Shown one piece after another: positions 16,385 through 25,325 of a stretch of 64,000 nucleotides of DNA. Below the pieces are notes generated by a model. The model made no database searches, was not told the DNA's origin, and saw only the letters and a program-made list of their open reading frames with translations. The translations under genes were made by a program, and so were the position numbers. This DNA is from an uncultured Bacilli bacterium. Lineage in GTDB: Bacteria; Bacillota_I; Bacilli_A; RF39; UBA660. Numbering within the stretch: position 1 is the first letter of the stretch; the number at the start of each line of letters is the position of its first letter. The DNA lies in NCBI GenBank assembly GCA_910584255.1, contig CAJTXV010000003.1, positions 25,189 through 89,188 of the forward strand, written 5' to 3'.

Positions 16385-16912
16385 TTATTTTTTAAAGTTA
16401 TTATTTTCTATCCTCATAGGACAACCATTTTCAAAATCATAATCCTCTGTCATCCTAGATATTAATTCTTCAAAATCATCCGGTGTGTAATTTTGCTTCA
16501 TCATATTATAGTATTCTAAATCCCCTTTTATGTCTCTCCATATACAGCACGAATGATCAGCAACAAGCTTACTCATATAAGTTGAATCTTCCATCTCTAC
16601 TTGGAATTCTCTGGCAATTTTGCTTCCTTTTAATACATCTATATAACTATAAATTTCTGGTGCTTCCTTAATTCTGTCTACAATTCGTATCTCTAGTTTT
16701 CCGTCTTGTGTACCTGTTGTTGCTAAACAATATTTTTGTGCTTCATCATATTTTATCTTTCCAGTAGGTACTATATTTCCATCCTCATCCACTATATAAG
16801 TAAATTCTCTATTCTGATTGTAATTTTGAAAAGTATGAGCACATAATATGAGAGCTGATGCTCCTATGGCTGTAATCACAACACCTTTTTTCATATTCTT
16901 ATTCATTTTCAT
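16385..16912 (-). CDS. unknown membrane-anchored extracytoplasmic protein
   Basis: 175 residues with an N-terminal hydrophobic helix (KGVVITAIGASALILCAH). The Cys in LILC lacks a small residue before it, so this is more likely an anchor than a lipobox. The rest is extracytoplasmic: FTYIVDEDGNIVPTGKIKYD, VEMEDSTYMSKLVADHS, and an acidic C-terminal part. No known domain seen. A promoter lies 20 bases upstream. Confidence 0.65.
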   Translation of the reverse strand: MKMNKNMKKGVVITAIGASALILCAHTFQNYNQNREFTYIVDEDGNIVPTGKIKYDEAQKYCLATTGTQDGKLEIRIVDRIKEAPEIYSYIDVLKGSKIAREFQVEMEDSTYMSKLVADHSCCIWRDIKGDLEYYNMMKQNYTPDDFEELISRMTEDYDFENGCPMRIENNNFKK

Positions 16913-16932
16913 CCACCTCTTTTTACGCCCAT

Positions 16933-16961
16933 ATAATACTATATTTATTAAGAAAAATCAA
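16933..16961 (-). promoter_or_regulatory. sigma-A promoter of the 175-residue anchored protein
   Basis: Minus strand TTGATT (-35, 16956-16961), 17-base spacer, TATTAT (-10, 16933-16938). Confidence 0.55.
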
Positions 16962-17025
16962 GAAATTTTGATAGTTCACTCTAAAAAAAGAAGAACCTTT
17001 ATCTTTTTGTGTATTAACTTTCTTT

Positions 17026-17352
17026 TTATTTAAAATAAGTATGTTTTACTTTCCACTTTTTAAGTGCAATACCGAGCCAAAAACTATAAATTCCTAGAGT
17101 GATGATTGATAATAATAACCACTTCAGCCAATTTCCAAATAACTGAATTGCATGTCCATCAAAAGCAAGTCTACGCCCATTAATTACAGTGTGCTTAGTC
17201 TCCCAATCATAAATCATACAACATACCCATGGATAACAGATACCTAATGTACATATTGTAATTAAAATACCTAAAATTCTCCATCCTATCAACTGAAGAA
17301 GTCCACCATCAAAATAGGAATCTACATTCTTTTCTTCCAATTCTTTTTCCAT
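17026..17352 (-). CDS. DUF898 family membrane protein
   Basis: A 108-residue membrane protein. The family blocks are clear: SYFDGGLLQLIGWRILG, TLGICYPWVCCMIYDWETKH, RRLAFDGHAIQLFGNWLKWL, and ITLGIYSFWLGIALKKWKVK. Two long hydrophobic hairpins are each followed by an aromatic KH[T] turn. Function unknown for the family (E. coli YjgN group). Single gene with its own promoter. Confidence 0.85.
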   Translation of the reverse strand: MEKELEEKNVDSYFDGGLLQLIGWRILGILITICTLGICYPWVCCMIYDWETKHTVINGRRLAFDGHAIQLFGNWLKWLLLSIITLGIYSFWLGIALKKWKVKHTYFK

Positions 17353-17396
17353 TTTTCTTTTATTCCTCCTATATAAAAAGACAAGTTTATACTATC

Positions 17397-17425
17397 ACTA
17401 TATCCAAATATTTATAAAATGTCAA
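17397..17425 (-). promoter_or_regulatory. sigma-A promoter of the DUF898 gene
   Basis: Minus strand TTGACA (17420-17425), 17 bases, TATAGT (17397-17402): near-consensus. Confidence 0.7.
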
Positions 17426-17503
17426 AAAATAAATACTTTTGTCATATTCCAATTTTTTGTATGATTTTTTTCAATTTTCCAATAATACTATTAGGGTGAT
17501 AAA

Positions 17504-18601
17504 ATGTTTTATAAATATATGGTAGTAGAAAATCAGGGAAAAAAGACACTTTATTTATATCTAAATAATATGGAAGAATATTCTAGTGAATTTCTATCCC
17601 AAGAGGGACTTTTACTTTCTCTTTACCGTAGAATTTATAATTATATTAAAAATGAAAAAATTCCATTTGATGGAGATCAAATCAGTATTGTTGTGAATGG
17701 CGTTGTTTTAGATACTTTTTATTTAAGTGATTATGATAACAGACGAGATGAACTTGTGGAATTAATCGAAGCAGACTATGGTGTCAGTCAAAAATTCATT
17801 GATTTAAATCACAGCACAGGAATTATTGAAAAGTTAAAAATAGATGAATACATATTTGGGGTAATCAGTAATGAGATTCCAGAAATATTTAGTGAAGAGG
17901 CATTAAAAGCTCAAGCAGTGGTTGCGAGAACTTATGCTGTAAAAAGACTTAGTAAAGGTTTACCTATTCGGGATTACTCCAATACCTATATTTATCGTGA
18001 CAAGAAATATTTAAAAGAAATATGGGGTAATCAGTATGATAACTATAGTAAGAAAATTAAAGAAGCTATTCAAGATACAAAAAATGAGGTTATCAAATTC
18101 GATGGTGAGTATATTGATGCTTATTATCATCTATCTAGTAATGGAAAAACAGAAGACTCTGCCAATGTTTTAAAACTCGCTTATCCTTATTTAAAAAGTG
18201 TATCTAGTACTTATGATATTGATTCTAGTAATGTTGGATATAGAATCGTTCCAAATGATTATCTAAGTCAACTACTAAATACTCCAATCCATGAGGGAAC
18301 GGAAGTAGAACTGTTAATGAAAACGATTGGTCATAGAGTTAAATACATCCGCTTTGGAGATAAAGTGTTTGATGGTTTACTCTTAGCTAGAAGACTGGGA
18401 CTCGATTCGAATGATTTTAGTGTCAGCATTGGAAAAAACGCAACTACTTTTACGACAAGAGGTCATGGTCATGGTCTTGGCTTAAGTAAATATGGAGCAG
18501 AAGGTATGGCAAAAGCAGGATACAATTACTATCAAATTTTAAACCATTATTATCCTAATACTTATATAGAAAAAGAAGAGAACTATCGTAAAAACAGATA
18601 G
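17504..18601 (+). CDS. SpoIID/LytB domain protein without an export signal
   Basis: SpoIID is a lytic transglycosylase that cleaves denuded glycan strands during engulfment. The SpoIID/LytB domain covers about residues 110-355: DEYIFGVISNEIPEIFSEEA (with the catalytic-type Glu), LKAQAVVARTYAVKRL, YHLSSNGKTEDSANV, and the C-terminal RGHGHGLGLSKYGAEGMAKAG. The first 105 residues are an unfamiliar mixed alpha/beta domain without signal peptide or transmembrane helix, so export is unclear. It ends back to back with htpG. Confidence 0.88.
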   Translation: MFYKYMVVENQGKKTLYLYLNNMEEYSSEFLSQEGLLLSLYRRIYNYIKNEKIPFDGDQISIVVNGVVLDTFYLSDYDNRRDELVELIEADYGVSQKFIDLNHSTGIIEKLKIDEYIFGVISNEIPEIFSEEALKAQAVVARTYAVKRLSKGLPIRDYSNTYIYRDKKYLKEIWGNQYDNYSKKIKEAIQDTKNEVIKFDGEYIDAYYHLSSNGKTEDSANVLKLAYPYLKSVSSTYDIDSSNVGYRIVPNDYLSQLLNTPIHEGTEVELLMKTIGHRVKYIRFGDKVFDGLLLARRLGLDSNDFSVSIGKNATTFTTRGHGHGLGLSKYGAEGMAKAGYNYYQILNHYYPNTYIEKEENYRKNR

Positions 18602-18618
18602 TATCTCCTCTTTTATTT
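18580..18618. terminator. probable terminator between spoIID-like gene and htpG
   Basis: ACTATC / GATAGT with flanking GAGA/TCTC complementarity, followed by CTCTTTTATTTT, at the junction of two convergent genes. Confidence 0.5.
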
Positions 18619-20517
18619 TGATAAAATATCACAAATTAAATTACTGATTTCTGTTGGATTCTCGATTGCTAAACCTTCGATTAATCTTGCCTGAGCATAT
18701 AATACTTTTGTATAGTTTTCAAAACTTGTTTTATCCTTCTTATAAAGTTTCTTTAATTTTTCTGCAATTGGGTGGTGTACATTAATTTCCATAGAAGCTT
18801 GTGCTTTAATTTTCTCATCAGTTGGCATTGCATTGATTACTTTTTCCATTTCTAAAGAAATATTTCCAGAAGAGGTTAGGCATACTGGATGATTTTTTAA
18901 TCGATTAGTGAAACGTACTGTTTCAATTTCTTGACTTAATACTTTCTGCATGTCTTCAAACATCTTCTTATTTTCTTCATTCTCTTTTTTTACTTCTTCT
19001 TTTTCTTCTTCCGTTTCTAGATTCAACTCTCCCTTAGAAACATTCATAAATTCTTTTCCATCATAACTCATTAATGCTTGAATAACAAATTCATCTACAT
19101 AGTCAGTTAAATAAAGTATTTCATATTCTTTTTCTTTTACTTGTTCTACTTGTGGCAATAAGTCAATCTTTTGGATGGTTTCTCCACAAGCGTAATAAAT
19201 TTTATCTTGTCCTTCTTTCATTCTAGAAACATATTCTTTTAGTGTCACTAATTTATTTTCGGTAGAAGAATGGAATAATATTAAATCCTGTAGTTTTTCT
19301 TTATCCATTCCAAAGTTATTGTAAATACCAAACTTTAATTGCATTCCAAAGGCACTAAAGAATTTTTCGTATTTCTCACGGTCTTCTTCTAACATAGACT
19401 CTAGTTCACTCTTAATTTTCTTTTCAATATTCTTAGCAATTAGTGCAACTCTTCGATCTTGTTGAAGCATTTCACGAGAAACGTTTAAAGATAAATCATT
19501 ACTGTCTACAAGTCCTTTTACGAAACTGAAATAGTCTGGTAAAAGTTCTCCACATTTTTCCATAATCATGACGCCACTTGTATAAAGGTTTAATCCTTTT
19601 TCATATTCCTTGGAATAGTAATCGTATGACGCATGAGATGGAATATATAAAAGTGCATTGTAGCTAACTTGACCCTCAACTGATGTGTGAATGACTTGTA
19701 GTGGATCTTCATAGTCCATATATTTTTCATGATAGAATTGATTGTATTCTTCCTCTTTGATTTCGCTTTTATTCTTTTTCCATAAAGGAATCATACTATT
19801 CATTGTTTCTGTTTCTATATGAGTTTCATATTCATCTTTACTTCCTTCTTTTAAATGACGGTGTTCTACATCCATTTGAATTGGGTAATGAATATAGTCA
19901 GAATATTTACGAATAATAGATTGGATTCTATAGTTTTCTAAGAACTCACTATAATTTTCTTCTTCTACATCTTCTTTAATCTTAAGAATGATTTTTGTAC
20001 CTATTTCTGTTCTATTACATTCTTCGATACTATAACCATCTACCCCAGTTGAAGTCCAACGATATGCTTTTTCGGAATCCACTGATTTACTTTCTACAGC
20101 TACCTCATCACTTACCATAAATGCAGAATAGAATCCTACACCAAATTGACCGATAATATCGACTTCTTCTTGATTATTTGTCTTCTTTGATGAAGATTTT
20201 TCTGCTTCTTTAAAAGCTAAAGATCCACTTTCTGCAATCGTTCCTAAGTTCGTTTCTAATTCAGATTCGGTCATTCCACAACCATTATCTTCAATCATTA
20301 ACAAACGATTCTCTTTATCGATTGAAACGGTAATCTTAAAATCATCTCTTTCTACTTTTATCTTTTTATCTGTTAAAGAGCGATAATAAAGTTTATCAAT
20401 CGCATCACTTGCATTGGAAATTAACTCCCTTAAAAAAATCTCCTTATTCGAATAAATCGAATGAATCATCATATCAAGTAATTTCTTTGATTCTGCCTTA
20501 AATTGTTTTTTCTTCAT
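18613..20517 (-). CDS. htpG: Hsp90-type chaperone HtpG
   Basis: ATP-dependent cytoplasmic chaperone of 634 residues, the normal length. The N-terminal GHKL ATPase shows LRELISNASDAIDKL, IEDNGCGMT, and IIGQFGVGFYSAFMV. The middle domain has GVMIMEKCGELLPDYFSFVKG and DLSLNVSREMLQQDRR. The C-terminal dimerisation region follows. The promoter overlaps a CIRCE element, so HrcA repression is likely. Single-gene transcript. Confidence 0.97.
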   Translation of the reverse strand: MKKKQFKAESKKLLDMMIHSIYSNKEIFLRELISNASDAIDKLYYRSLTDKKIKVERDDFKITVSIDKENRLLMIEDNGCGMTESELETNLGTIAESGSLAFKEAEKSSSKKTNNQEEVDIIGQFGVGFYSAFMVSDEVAVESKSVDSEKAYRWTSTGVDGYSIEECNRTEIGTKIILKIKEDVEEENYSEFLENYRIQSIIRKYSDYIHYPIQMDVEHRHLKEGSKDEYETHIETETMNSMIPLWKKNKSEIKEEEYNQFYHEKYMDYEDPLQVIHTSVEGQVSYNALLYIPSHASYDYYSKEYEKGLNLYTSGVMIMEKCGELLPDYFSFVKGLVDSNDLSLNVSREMLQQDRRVALIAKNIEKKIKSELESMLEEDREKYEKFFSAFGMQLKFGIYNNFGMDKEKLQDLILFHSSTENKLVTLKEYVSRMKEGQDKIYYACGETIQKIDLLPQVEQVKEKEYEILYLTDYVDEFVIQALMSYDGKEFMNVSKGELNLETEEEKEEVKKENEENKKMFEDMQKVLSQEIETVRFTNRLKNHPVCLTSSGNISLEMEKVINAMPTDEKIKAQASMEINVHHPIAEKLKKLYKKDKTSFENYTKVLYAQARLIEGLAIENPTEISNLICDILSK

Positions 20518-20581
20518 TTAAATTCCCTCTTTCTAATTATTTATTTTAGTCTCAGACTAATCTTTTTCCTATCTGAGTGTT

Positions 20582-20610
20582 ATCTTACTACTCACTTTAG
20601 CAATTGTCAA
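20582..20610 (-). promoter_or_regulatory. htpG promoter
   Basis: Minus strand TTGACA (20605-20610), 17 bases, TAAGAT (20582-20587). The -35 sits inside the CIRCE inverted repeat, which fits repression by HrcA. Confidence 0.7.
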
Positions 20611-20623
20611 TAATGAGTGCTAA
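20597..20623 (-). promoter_or_regulatory. CIRCE operator (HrcA site) of htpG
   Basis: TTAGCACTC-N9-AATTGCTAA on the minus strand; the consensus is TTAGCACTC-N9-GAGTGCTAA. The left half is perfect, the right half differs at two bases, and the spacer is exactly 9. Confidence 0.85.
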
Positions 20624-20916
20624 TTTTTTTAAAAAAATAGTAATAGTCCTTATAAATAATAAAAACTAAAGAAAATATATCATTATGGTATAGTGACTAT
20701 ATCAGGAGAGTTGCACAAACTAAAAAGGTGTCTAAATTTTTATTTAGCATCCTTAATGTGTATAAATCTGATTTTAAAAAGTCAGATATTCCAAAAATTA
20801 TTTCAGTTTGGTATTAACTTAAATAGTTGGTATTAATTTGATTGATTTGATAATTGTTACAATGATGGAGTTTTTTTTTACGATAATTATCATTCTTATT
20901 AGAATTTTTATATTTA
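20624..20916 (+). other. intergenic stretch without a supported gene
   Basis: AT-rich. A plus-strand frame ending TAA at 20817 could encode a short basic peptide (GTG at 20728, VSKFLFSILNVYKSDFKKSD...), but it has no proper ribosome binding site. It may be a gene relic. No RNA gene or repeat recognised. Confidence 0.35.
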
Positions 20917-21987
20917 CTAATTCATAGCATCAATTTCTCCTCTAAATGAGGTTACCATTAACTGTTGTATTTCTTCATAACTATAACCATTAGCAATCAG
21001 CCAAGACAGTTTTGTTACTATGGTTTCCATGCTCATATCCCAAGCAGGAATTGCTCCTAATTCTTTGGCTAAAATTCCTGGTTCATTCACACTCATACTC
21101 GACATCCCATCCGGTGCCTGTGTGGTTACTACAATAGGAATTTTGTGTTCCTGTAAATAGGAAAAAGCCTCTCTTAAATTAGGATAATTTGCATTAATTG
21201 GAGCTACGTTAGGATCTCCAGCCCCAGTTGCACGTAGTATAAAACCTTTCACACCACTTTCTGCGAGTTTAACAATATATTCCGATTTTAATCCTGGAAA
21301 TTCAGTTAAAGAAATTATATTATTATCAAAATTATTTTTAATCTCTAATCCTTTTTTTGTTTTACTTTTTGTTCCTAGATAACTTAAGTGCATATTTAAT
21401 GAATTTTCATTAAATATTATTGAATTCCCTAAATGACCTATATCTTCCAGTCTGCCAAACGTTTTAAATGCGTTATAATCAAACTCTGTCTTTTTCTTGA
21501 CTCTTGTGCCTGTTATAATCTTACTTCCAAAAACCAAAAATACCCCAGCTAATTGTTCTTTTTCAGTAATCACTCTTAATGTATTTTCCAAGTTAATCAC
21601 TGCATCTGTACCTAAAATACCATAAGATACTTGTGATCCAGTAAATATGATTGGCTTCCCTAAATTACCTAGTGCATATGAAACCGCAGCGGTACTATAA
21701 CCCATTGTATTAGTACCATGTGTTACAATAAATGCATCATAGTCATCATACTTGTCGTAGATTGAGTTAACTATTAGCTCCCAATCTTTTGTAATCATAT
21801 TTGAGCTATCCTTATTCATAATTGTAATAGAATCAATACTATCTAAATTTAATTTATTTTTAAACGAATTTAATATATTTGCAAAAGTATCTCCTTTAAA
21901 AGAAGCATCATTGCTTATTGCTATCCCTGTGTCACTATGACTTTGCGATATCGTTCCTCCTGTTGAAATTATTAAAATTTTCTTCAT
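20917..21987 (-). CDS. L-asparaginase family protein
   Basis: Hydrolyses L-asparagine to aspartate and ammonia. The two asparaginase threonine motifs are present: ILIISTGGTISQSHS at residues 4-18 and DAFIVTHGTNTMGYSTAAV near residue 85. Later KGFILRATGAGDPNVAP and PIVVTTQAPDGMSSMSVNEPG are typical. 356 residues is slightly longer than the usual 330. No signal peptide, so probably cytoplasmic. Single gene; stop TAG. Confidence 0.9.
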   Translation of the reverse strand: MKKILIISTGGTISQSHSDTGIAISNDASFKGDTFANILNSFKNKLNLDSIDSITIMNKDSSNMITKDWELIVNSIYDKYDDYDAFIVTHGTNTMGYSTAAVSYALGNLGKPIIFTGSQVSYGILGTDAVINLENTLRVITEKEQLAGVFLVFGSKIITGTRVKKKTEFDYNAFKTFGRLEDIGHLGNSIIFNENSLNMHLSYLGTKSKTKKGLEIKNNFDNNIISLTEFPGLKSEYIVKLAESGVKGFILRATGAGDPNVAPINANYPNLREAFSYLQEHKIPIVVTTQAPDGMSSMSVNEPGILAKELGAIPAWDMSMETIVTKLSWLIANGYSYEEIQQLMVTSFRGEIDAMN

Positions 21988-22175
21988 TCTAATTTCTCCC
22001 TTACTAACTACACTCTAATTATATATTATAAATATACTTTTTTCATTATTTTCAATAAAAATTCTAATGATACTAATAGCCATTACAAAAAATTCTATTG
22101 GTAGGAATTTCTATTTTCACTAATTATAAAATTCCTATAAATATTTGTTTTTTATGGATTATCCACTACGACTCA

Positions 22176-22616
22176 TCATGAACCTTCTTCACAATGTTCT
22201 TTTAGTATTTCCATAAATTTTAGTTTATCATCTGAATCAATCTGATATTTGTATCCTTTTCTTTTTAATTCAAATGGTGATGAACTATTGGTTTCTATTG
22301 TGAAAAGAGTCTCTCCTTTTTGATTTAAAAATTCTAAATGATAATCAATTGTTTTTACTAAGTTATACCATTGATTTTTCGGTGGGACATAAGAATCCTT
22401 TAAGATCTTTACAATTTTCTCTATTGTTTCTTCTTCCTTTATCTCTGGGCAGGAAATGGCTTGGTTTTTCTCTAATGGAATTTCTTTTATTCGAACTTTC
22501 TTTATGAATGAAAGTTGTTCTTTTACTTTTTCTAAAGAAGGTTTTCTTCCATTATAGATTACAAGAGCAAGGATACCGGCAAGTAGTACCAAGCCAATGA
22601 TTTTAGCTTTAGACAT
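22176..22616 (-). CDS. membrane-anchored protein, paralogue 1 of a tandem family
   Basis: 146 residues: an N-terminal transmembrane helix (IIGLVLLAGILALVIYNG), then an extracytoplasmic domain opening VKEQLSFIKKVRIKEIPLEK. Two cysteines (ISCPEI and the C-terminal EHCEEGS) are shared with the next gene and could form a disulfide. Middle blocks IDYHLEFLNQKGETLFTIET and GYKYQIDSDDKLKFMEIL match paralogue 2. Not recognised as a known domain. Ends with tandem TGA TGA. Lies 27 bases downstream of paralogue 2. Confidence 0.7.
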   Translation of the reverse strand: MSKAKIIGLVLLAGILALVIYNGRKPSLEKVKEQLSFIKKVRIKEIPLEKNQAISCPEIKEEETIEKIVKILKDSYVPPKNQWYNLVKTIDYHLEFLNQKGETLFTIETNSSSPFELKRKGYKYQIDSDDKLKFMEILKEHCEEGS

Positions 22617-22643
22617 AAAATTTCACTCTCCTAAAAATTCAAT

Positions 22644-23120
22644 TTAATCAGCTGATGATTGATTCTCACAATGATTCTTAAGAATTTCTTTGAAATACTC
22701 ACCATCATCTAAATCAATCTGATAAGTATACCCCTTTCCCTTAAATTTAAGTGGCAGAGAACTCTGAGTTTGAACTGTTGCGAACATCTTATTTTCTTCA
22801 TCTAAAAATTCTAGATAATAATCAACAGTTCTTTCCAAAGTAGCCCATTCATCAGAAGGAATATGTGACTCATTTAATATTTTTATAATTTCTTGAATTA
22901 CCTCTTCCTCCCTTATATCTGAACAAAGGATAAAATGCCCAGGCCATAATGGAATTTGTCCTACTCTAATTTTCTTTGTTAGTAAAAGTTTTTCCTTTGC
23001 TTCTTCCAAAGAAAGTTCATTTTTTACTGTTTTATCTTCTTTTGGTGGTAATTTAACTGTTATAAAACTTGCAATTACCATCACAATTACAAAAAACAGA
23101 ATTACAAATTTTTTATTCAT
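22644..23120 (-). CDS. membrane-anchored protein, paralogue 2 of a tandem family
   Basis: 158 residues with an N-terminal hydrophobic helix (FVILFFVIVMVIASFITVKL). Its extracytoplasmic domain aligns by eye with paralogue 1: KKIRVGQIPLWPGHFILCSD, VDYYLEFLDEENKMFATVQT, GYTYQIDLDDGEYFKEIL, ending KNHCENQSSAD. The Cys pair is conserved. Function unknown. It lies downstream of paralogue 3 and the secreted protease, with a 200-base gap that contains a long inverted repeat. Confidence 0.7.
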   Translation of the reverse strand: MNKKFVILFFVIVMVIASFITVKLPPKEDKTVKNELSLEEAKEKLLLTKKIRVGQIPLWPGHFILCSDIREEEVIQEIIKILNESHIPSDEWATLERTVDYYLEFLDEENKMFATVQTQSSLPLKFKGKGYTYQIDLDDGEYFKEILKNHCENQSSAD

Positions 23121-23220
23121 AGATTGATCCTTTCTAAATATAAAAATGTAAAAAGTGTCCTAGTTTTAAACTAAAGATATCATAGATTGGATAAAATTTC
23201 TACCAATTTATCAATTTTAT

Positions 23221-23273
23221 TAGGATATTCAAAGAGAAAAAGGATACCCTTTCAATATAATCTGAATATCCTA
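23221..23273. repeat. 11-bp inverted repeat between paralogues 2 and 3
   Basis: TAGGATATTCA (23221-23231) and TGAATATCCTA (23263-23273) are perfect inverted copies separated by 31 bases. Neither side has a strong T run, so an ordinary terminator is doubtful; it may be a processing or attenuating hairpin. Confidence 0.5.
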
Positions 23274-23321
23274 TATAGTCTTTTTAATATGATACTAATT
23301 ATTGACTTGATAAAATTCATT

Positions 23322-23774
23322 CTATATTTCATTTTGTTCTATCATTTTTCTTAATGCATTACCACTTCTGATACCGAATTTATGAGTATATATTTTATAT
23401 TTTAACTTCATAGGCTTTGCAGGATAAATCTCCATTGTAGCAATTTCCTTACCCTTACTATTTAAAAATCTCAAACGATAATTTCCACTATTCTTATCTG
23501 ATACTGTAGTACTTTCTTCTGAAAGAGCCTCCCATTCATCCTCCTCTAAACTAGAAATAAAACTTATAATCTCTTGTACCTTTTTTCTGTTCTCTATCTT
23601 TTTATAGAAGGTAAATTTATTAGAATCCATTTCAGTTTTTTCTATCTGAATCACTGTTGTTAATTGAATCTTTTCTTTAATTTCCTTAATAGTTGGAGTT
23701 CTTCCAATAATCATCAGAATTATAAAAATGGTAATACAAGCTATCATTATAATAGCATTTTTGTATTTAAACAT
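23322..23774 (-). CDS. membrane-anchored protein, paralogue 3 (diverged)
   Basis: 150 residues: a transmembrane helix (IIMIACITIFIILMIIG), then TPTIKEIKEKIQLTTVIQI, which parallels the opening of paralogues 1 and 2. The blocks RLRFLNSKGKEIATMEIY and HKFGIRSGNALRKMIE also correspond. Both cysteines of the other two are missing. It starts 15 bases after the stop of the secreted protease, so the two are almost certainly co-transcribed. Confidence 0.7.
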   Translation of the reverse strand: MFKYKNAIIMIACITIFIILMIIGRTPTIKEIKEKIQLTTVIQIEKTEMDSNKFTFYKKIENRKKVQEIISFISSLEEDEWEALSEESTTVSDKNSGNYRLRFLNSKGKEIATMEIYPAKPMKLKYKIYTHKFGIRSGNALRKMIEQNEI

Positions 23775-23789
23775 GAAACATCACCTATT

Positions 23790-25064
23790 CTAATATCTGG
23801 AAAGTCCGAAAGTGGAATTAATATTACTTGCTTTTGCAAACAGTGAATGATTTCGATTAGTGGAGGAACTAGCGGTACAAATTCCAGCAGTAAGGTACCC
23901 ATCGTTAAAATTGAGTGTCTGATCAATAACAATTCCCCCACTATCACCATTTAATGATAGCATATCTGCATATACTAAGTCTGTAAAATTAACCGTTATT
24001 TTAAGTGAATCCATTAACATGCTGACAGAATAACTAGGGAAACTTACACTTCCTAAAGTAAATCCTGTTTTACTTCCTAATTTAGCAATTTTTTGTCCTG
24101 CGTAGAATGAATTCACTACATTAGTGGATAAGCTTGTTACATTACCAAGTGGATATTTTTGAGCAAAATTATTTGTTAAACTGGCTCCCTTTGTATTTTG
24201 TACAAATGCAGCATCCATTTTCCCACCACATTGCCAATTTTTTACCGGTCCGACAGAGGCAATACTTCCCTTCTTTCCATCTAGAAAACAATGAGCCGCA
24301 GTAACTACGCCCTCTTGACCAGCACTATTACGTGCACGATAACCATACGAGCATCCTTGGGAGGTACTTGACTGGAAAAATACCCCTGGATTGACTGTAG
24401 AAATAGATTCAAAGACAGTTCCATTTTTAAAGGAAACCATTGATGAATTGGTGACTACATTTTTAAACTCTTGAATTTCCTTTTCTGTAAAATTCATTAA
24501 CTCTACAACGACACGATTTGAGATAACATCAATATATAAGCCAGAAATTATATTGTTTTCATCACTTAAAAAGTAAGCTAAAATTTGATCATGTACTTCT
24601 TGCAATTCTTCATAAGAGTATTTTACATATTCAATTTTTGAATCTTTATCTACTGCTAATGCGGATTGATAAGTGGAATATTCTTTATCATTTTTAGTTG
24701 GGGTTGCCGATTCAACTATTTGAATTACCAAATTATCATTGTCATCAATATACAATCCACCAATATAATTTGGATAAATTATTTCTCCGCTTCTTGCCTT
24801 TTGAAAATATCAATCCACCTTTTCGGCATTTTTTACTGCATTCTCATTGCGTTTTAATTTTTCCTTATAGTTTTCTCCATATTTTTCGGCTAAATATTCT
24901 TTTACTTCATCTTGAAATTCTTCCTCTTGTATCAAATCATCTACCGTTGTAATACCATCCCTATTATTGCTTGAAAGTGCTGTATGACTCATAGCATGAA
25001 CATCTATTGATAGAACCATTGTAAATACCATCACAAAAACTGGTATCAGCAATTTTTTCTTCAT
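23790..25064 (-). pseudogene. secreted trypsin-like serine protease interrupted by one in-frame TGA
   Basis: One continuous 424-codon frame apart from TGA at 24810-24812. The first 84 residues are a signal peptide (KKKLLIPVFVMVFTMVLSID..HA) and an acidic pro-region ending NAEKVD. After the TGA the frame continues YFQKARSGEIIYPNYIGG. The catalytic domain has VVTAAHCF (His), KMDAAFVQN (Asp) and LNGDSGG (Ser), so the enzyme would be active if full length. A decoded TGA would give VD-X-YF. It could be a nonsense mutation, an assembly error (TGG to TGA) or read-through; two other genes here show the same thing. A reasonable promoter lies at 25180-25208. Confidence 0.8.
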
Positions 25065-25179
25065 ATTCTTTTACTCCTTCTTTTTTTATTTATAACATAC
25101 ACTATCTTGTAAACCAGCTGTATTTTACAAAACTGTGTTGTTATCAAAATTAATTTATATCATTCAAAAGTAGTTCTTC

Positions 25180-25208
25180 ATTTTATAATCATTGTAACAC
25201 TTTTTCAA
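25180..25208 (-). promoter_or_regulatory. promoter of the protease-paralogue operon
   Basis: Minus strand TTGAAA (25203-25208), 17 bases, TAAAAT (25180-25185). Confidence 0.55.
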
Positions 25209-25271
25209 CACATTGTATATATCTCGGTGAGAATATGTCGAAAATTGGTGATATTTGGTAATTGCCCTCAT

Positions 25272-25322
25272 AAAAAAACTTAAGGTAGCAGAAATTTTAT
25301 AGATTTCTATCACCTTAAGTTT
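25272..25322 (-). terminator. terminator after the MMPL transporter gene
   Basis: AAACTTAAGGT (25276-25286) pairs with ACCTTAAGTTT (25312-25322), 11 bp, with an inner GAAAT/ATTTC pair. A run of T follows on the minus strand. Confidence 0.85.
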
Positions 25323-25325
25323 ATT

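Noticed and set aside
20728..20817. Short basic peptide frame (GTG start)
   Set aside because: No usable ribosome binding site and no recognisable family; kept only as a note in the gap entry.
22017..22175. Possible hairpin after the asparaginase start region
   Set aside because: The complementary stretches are short and AT-only; not distinguishable from background.
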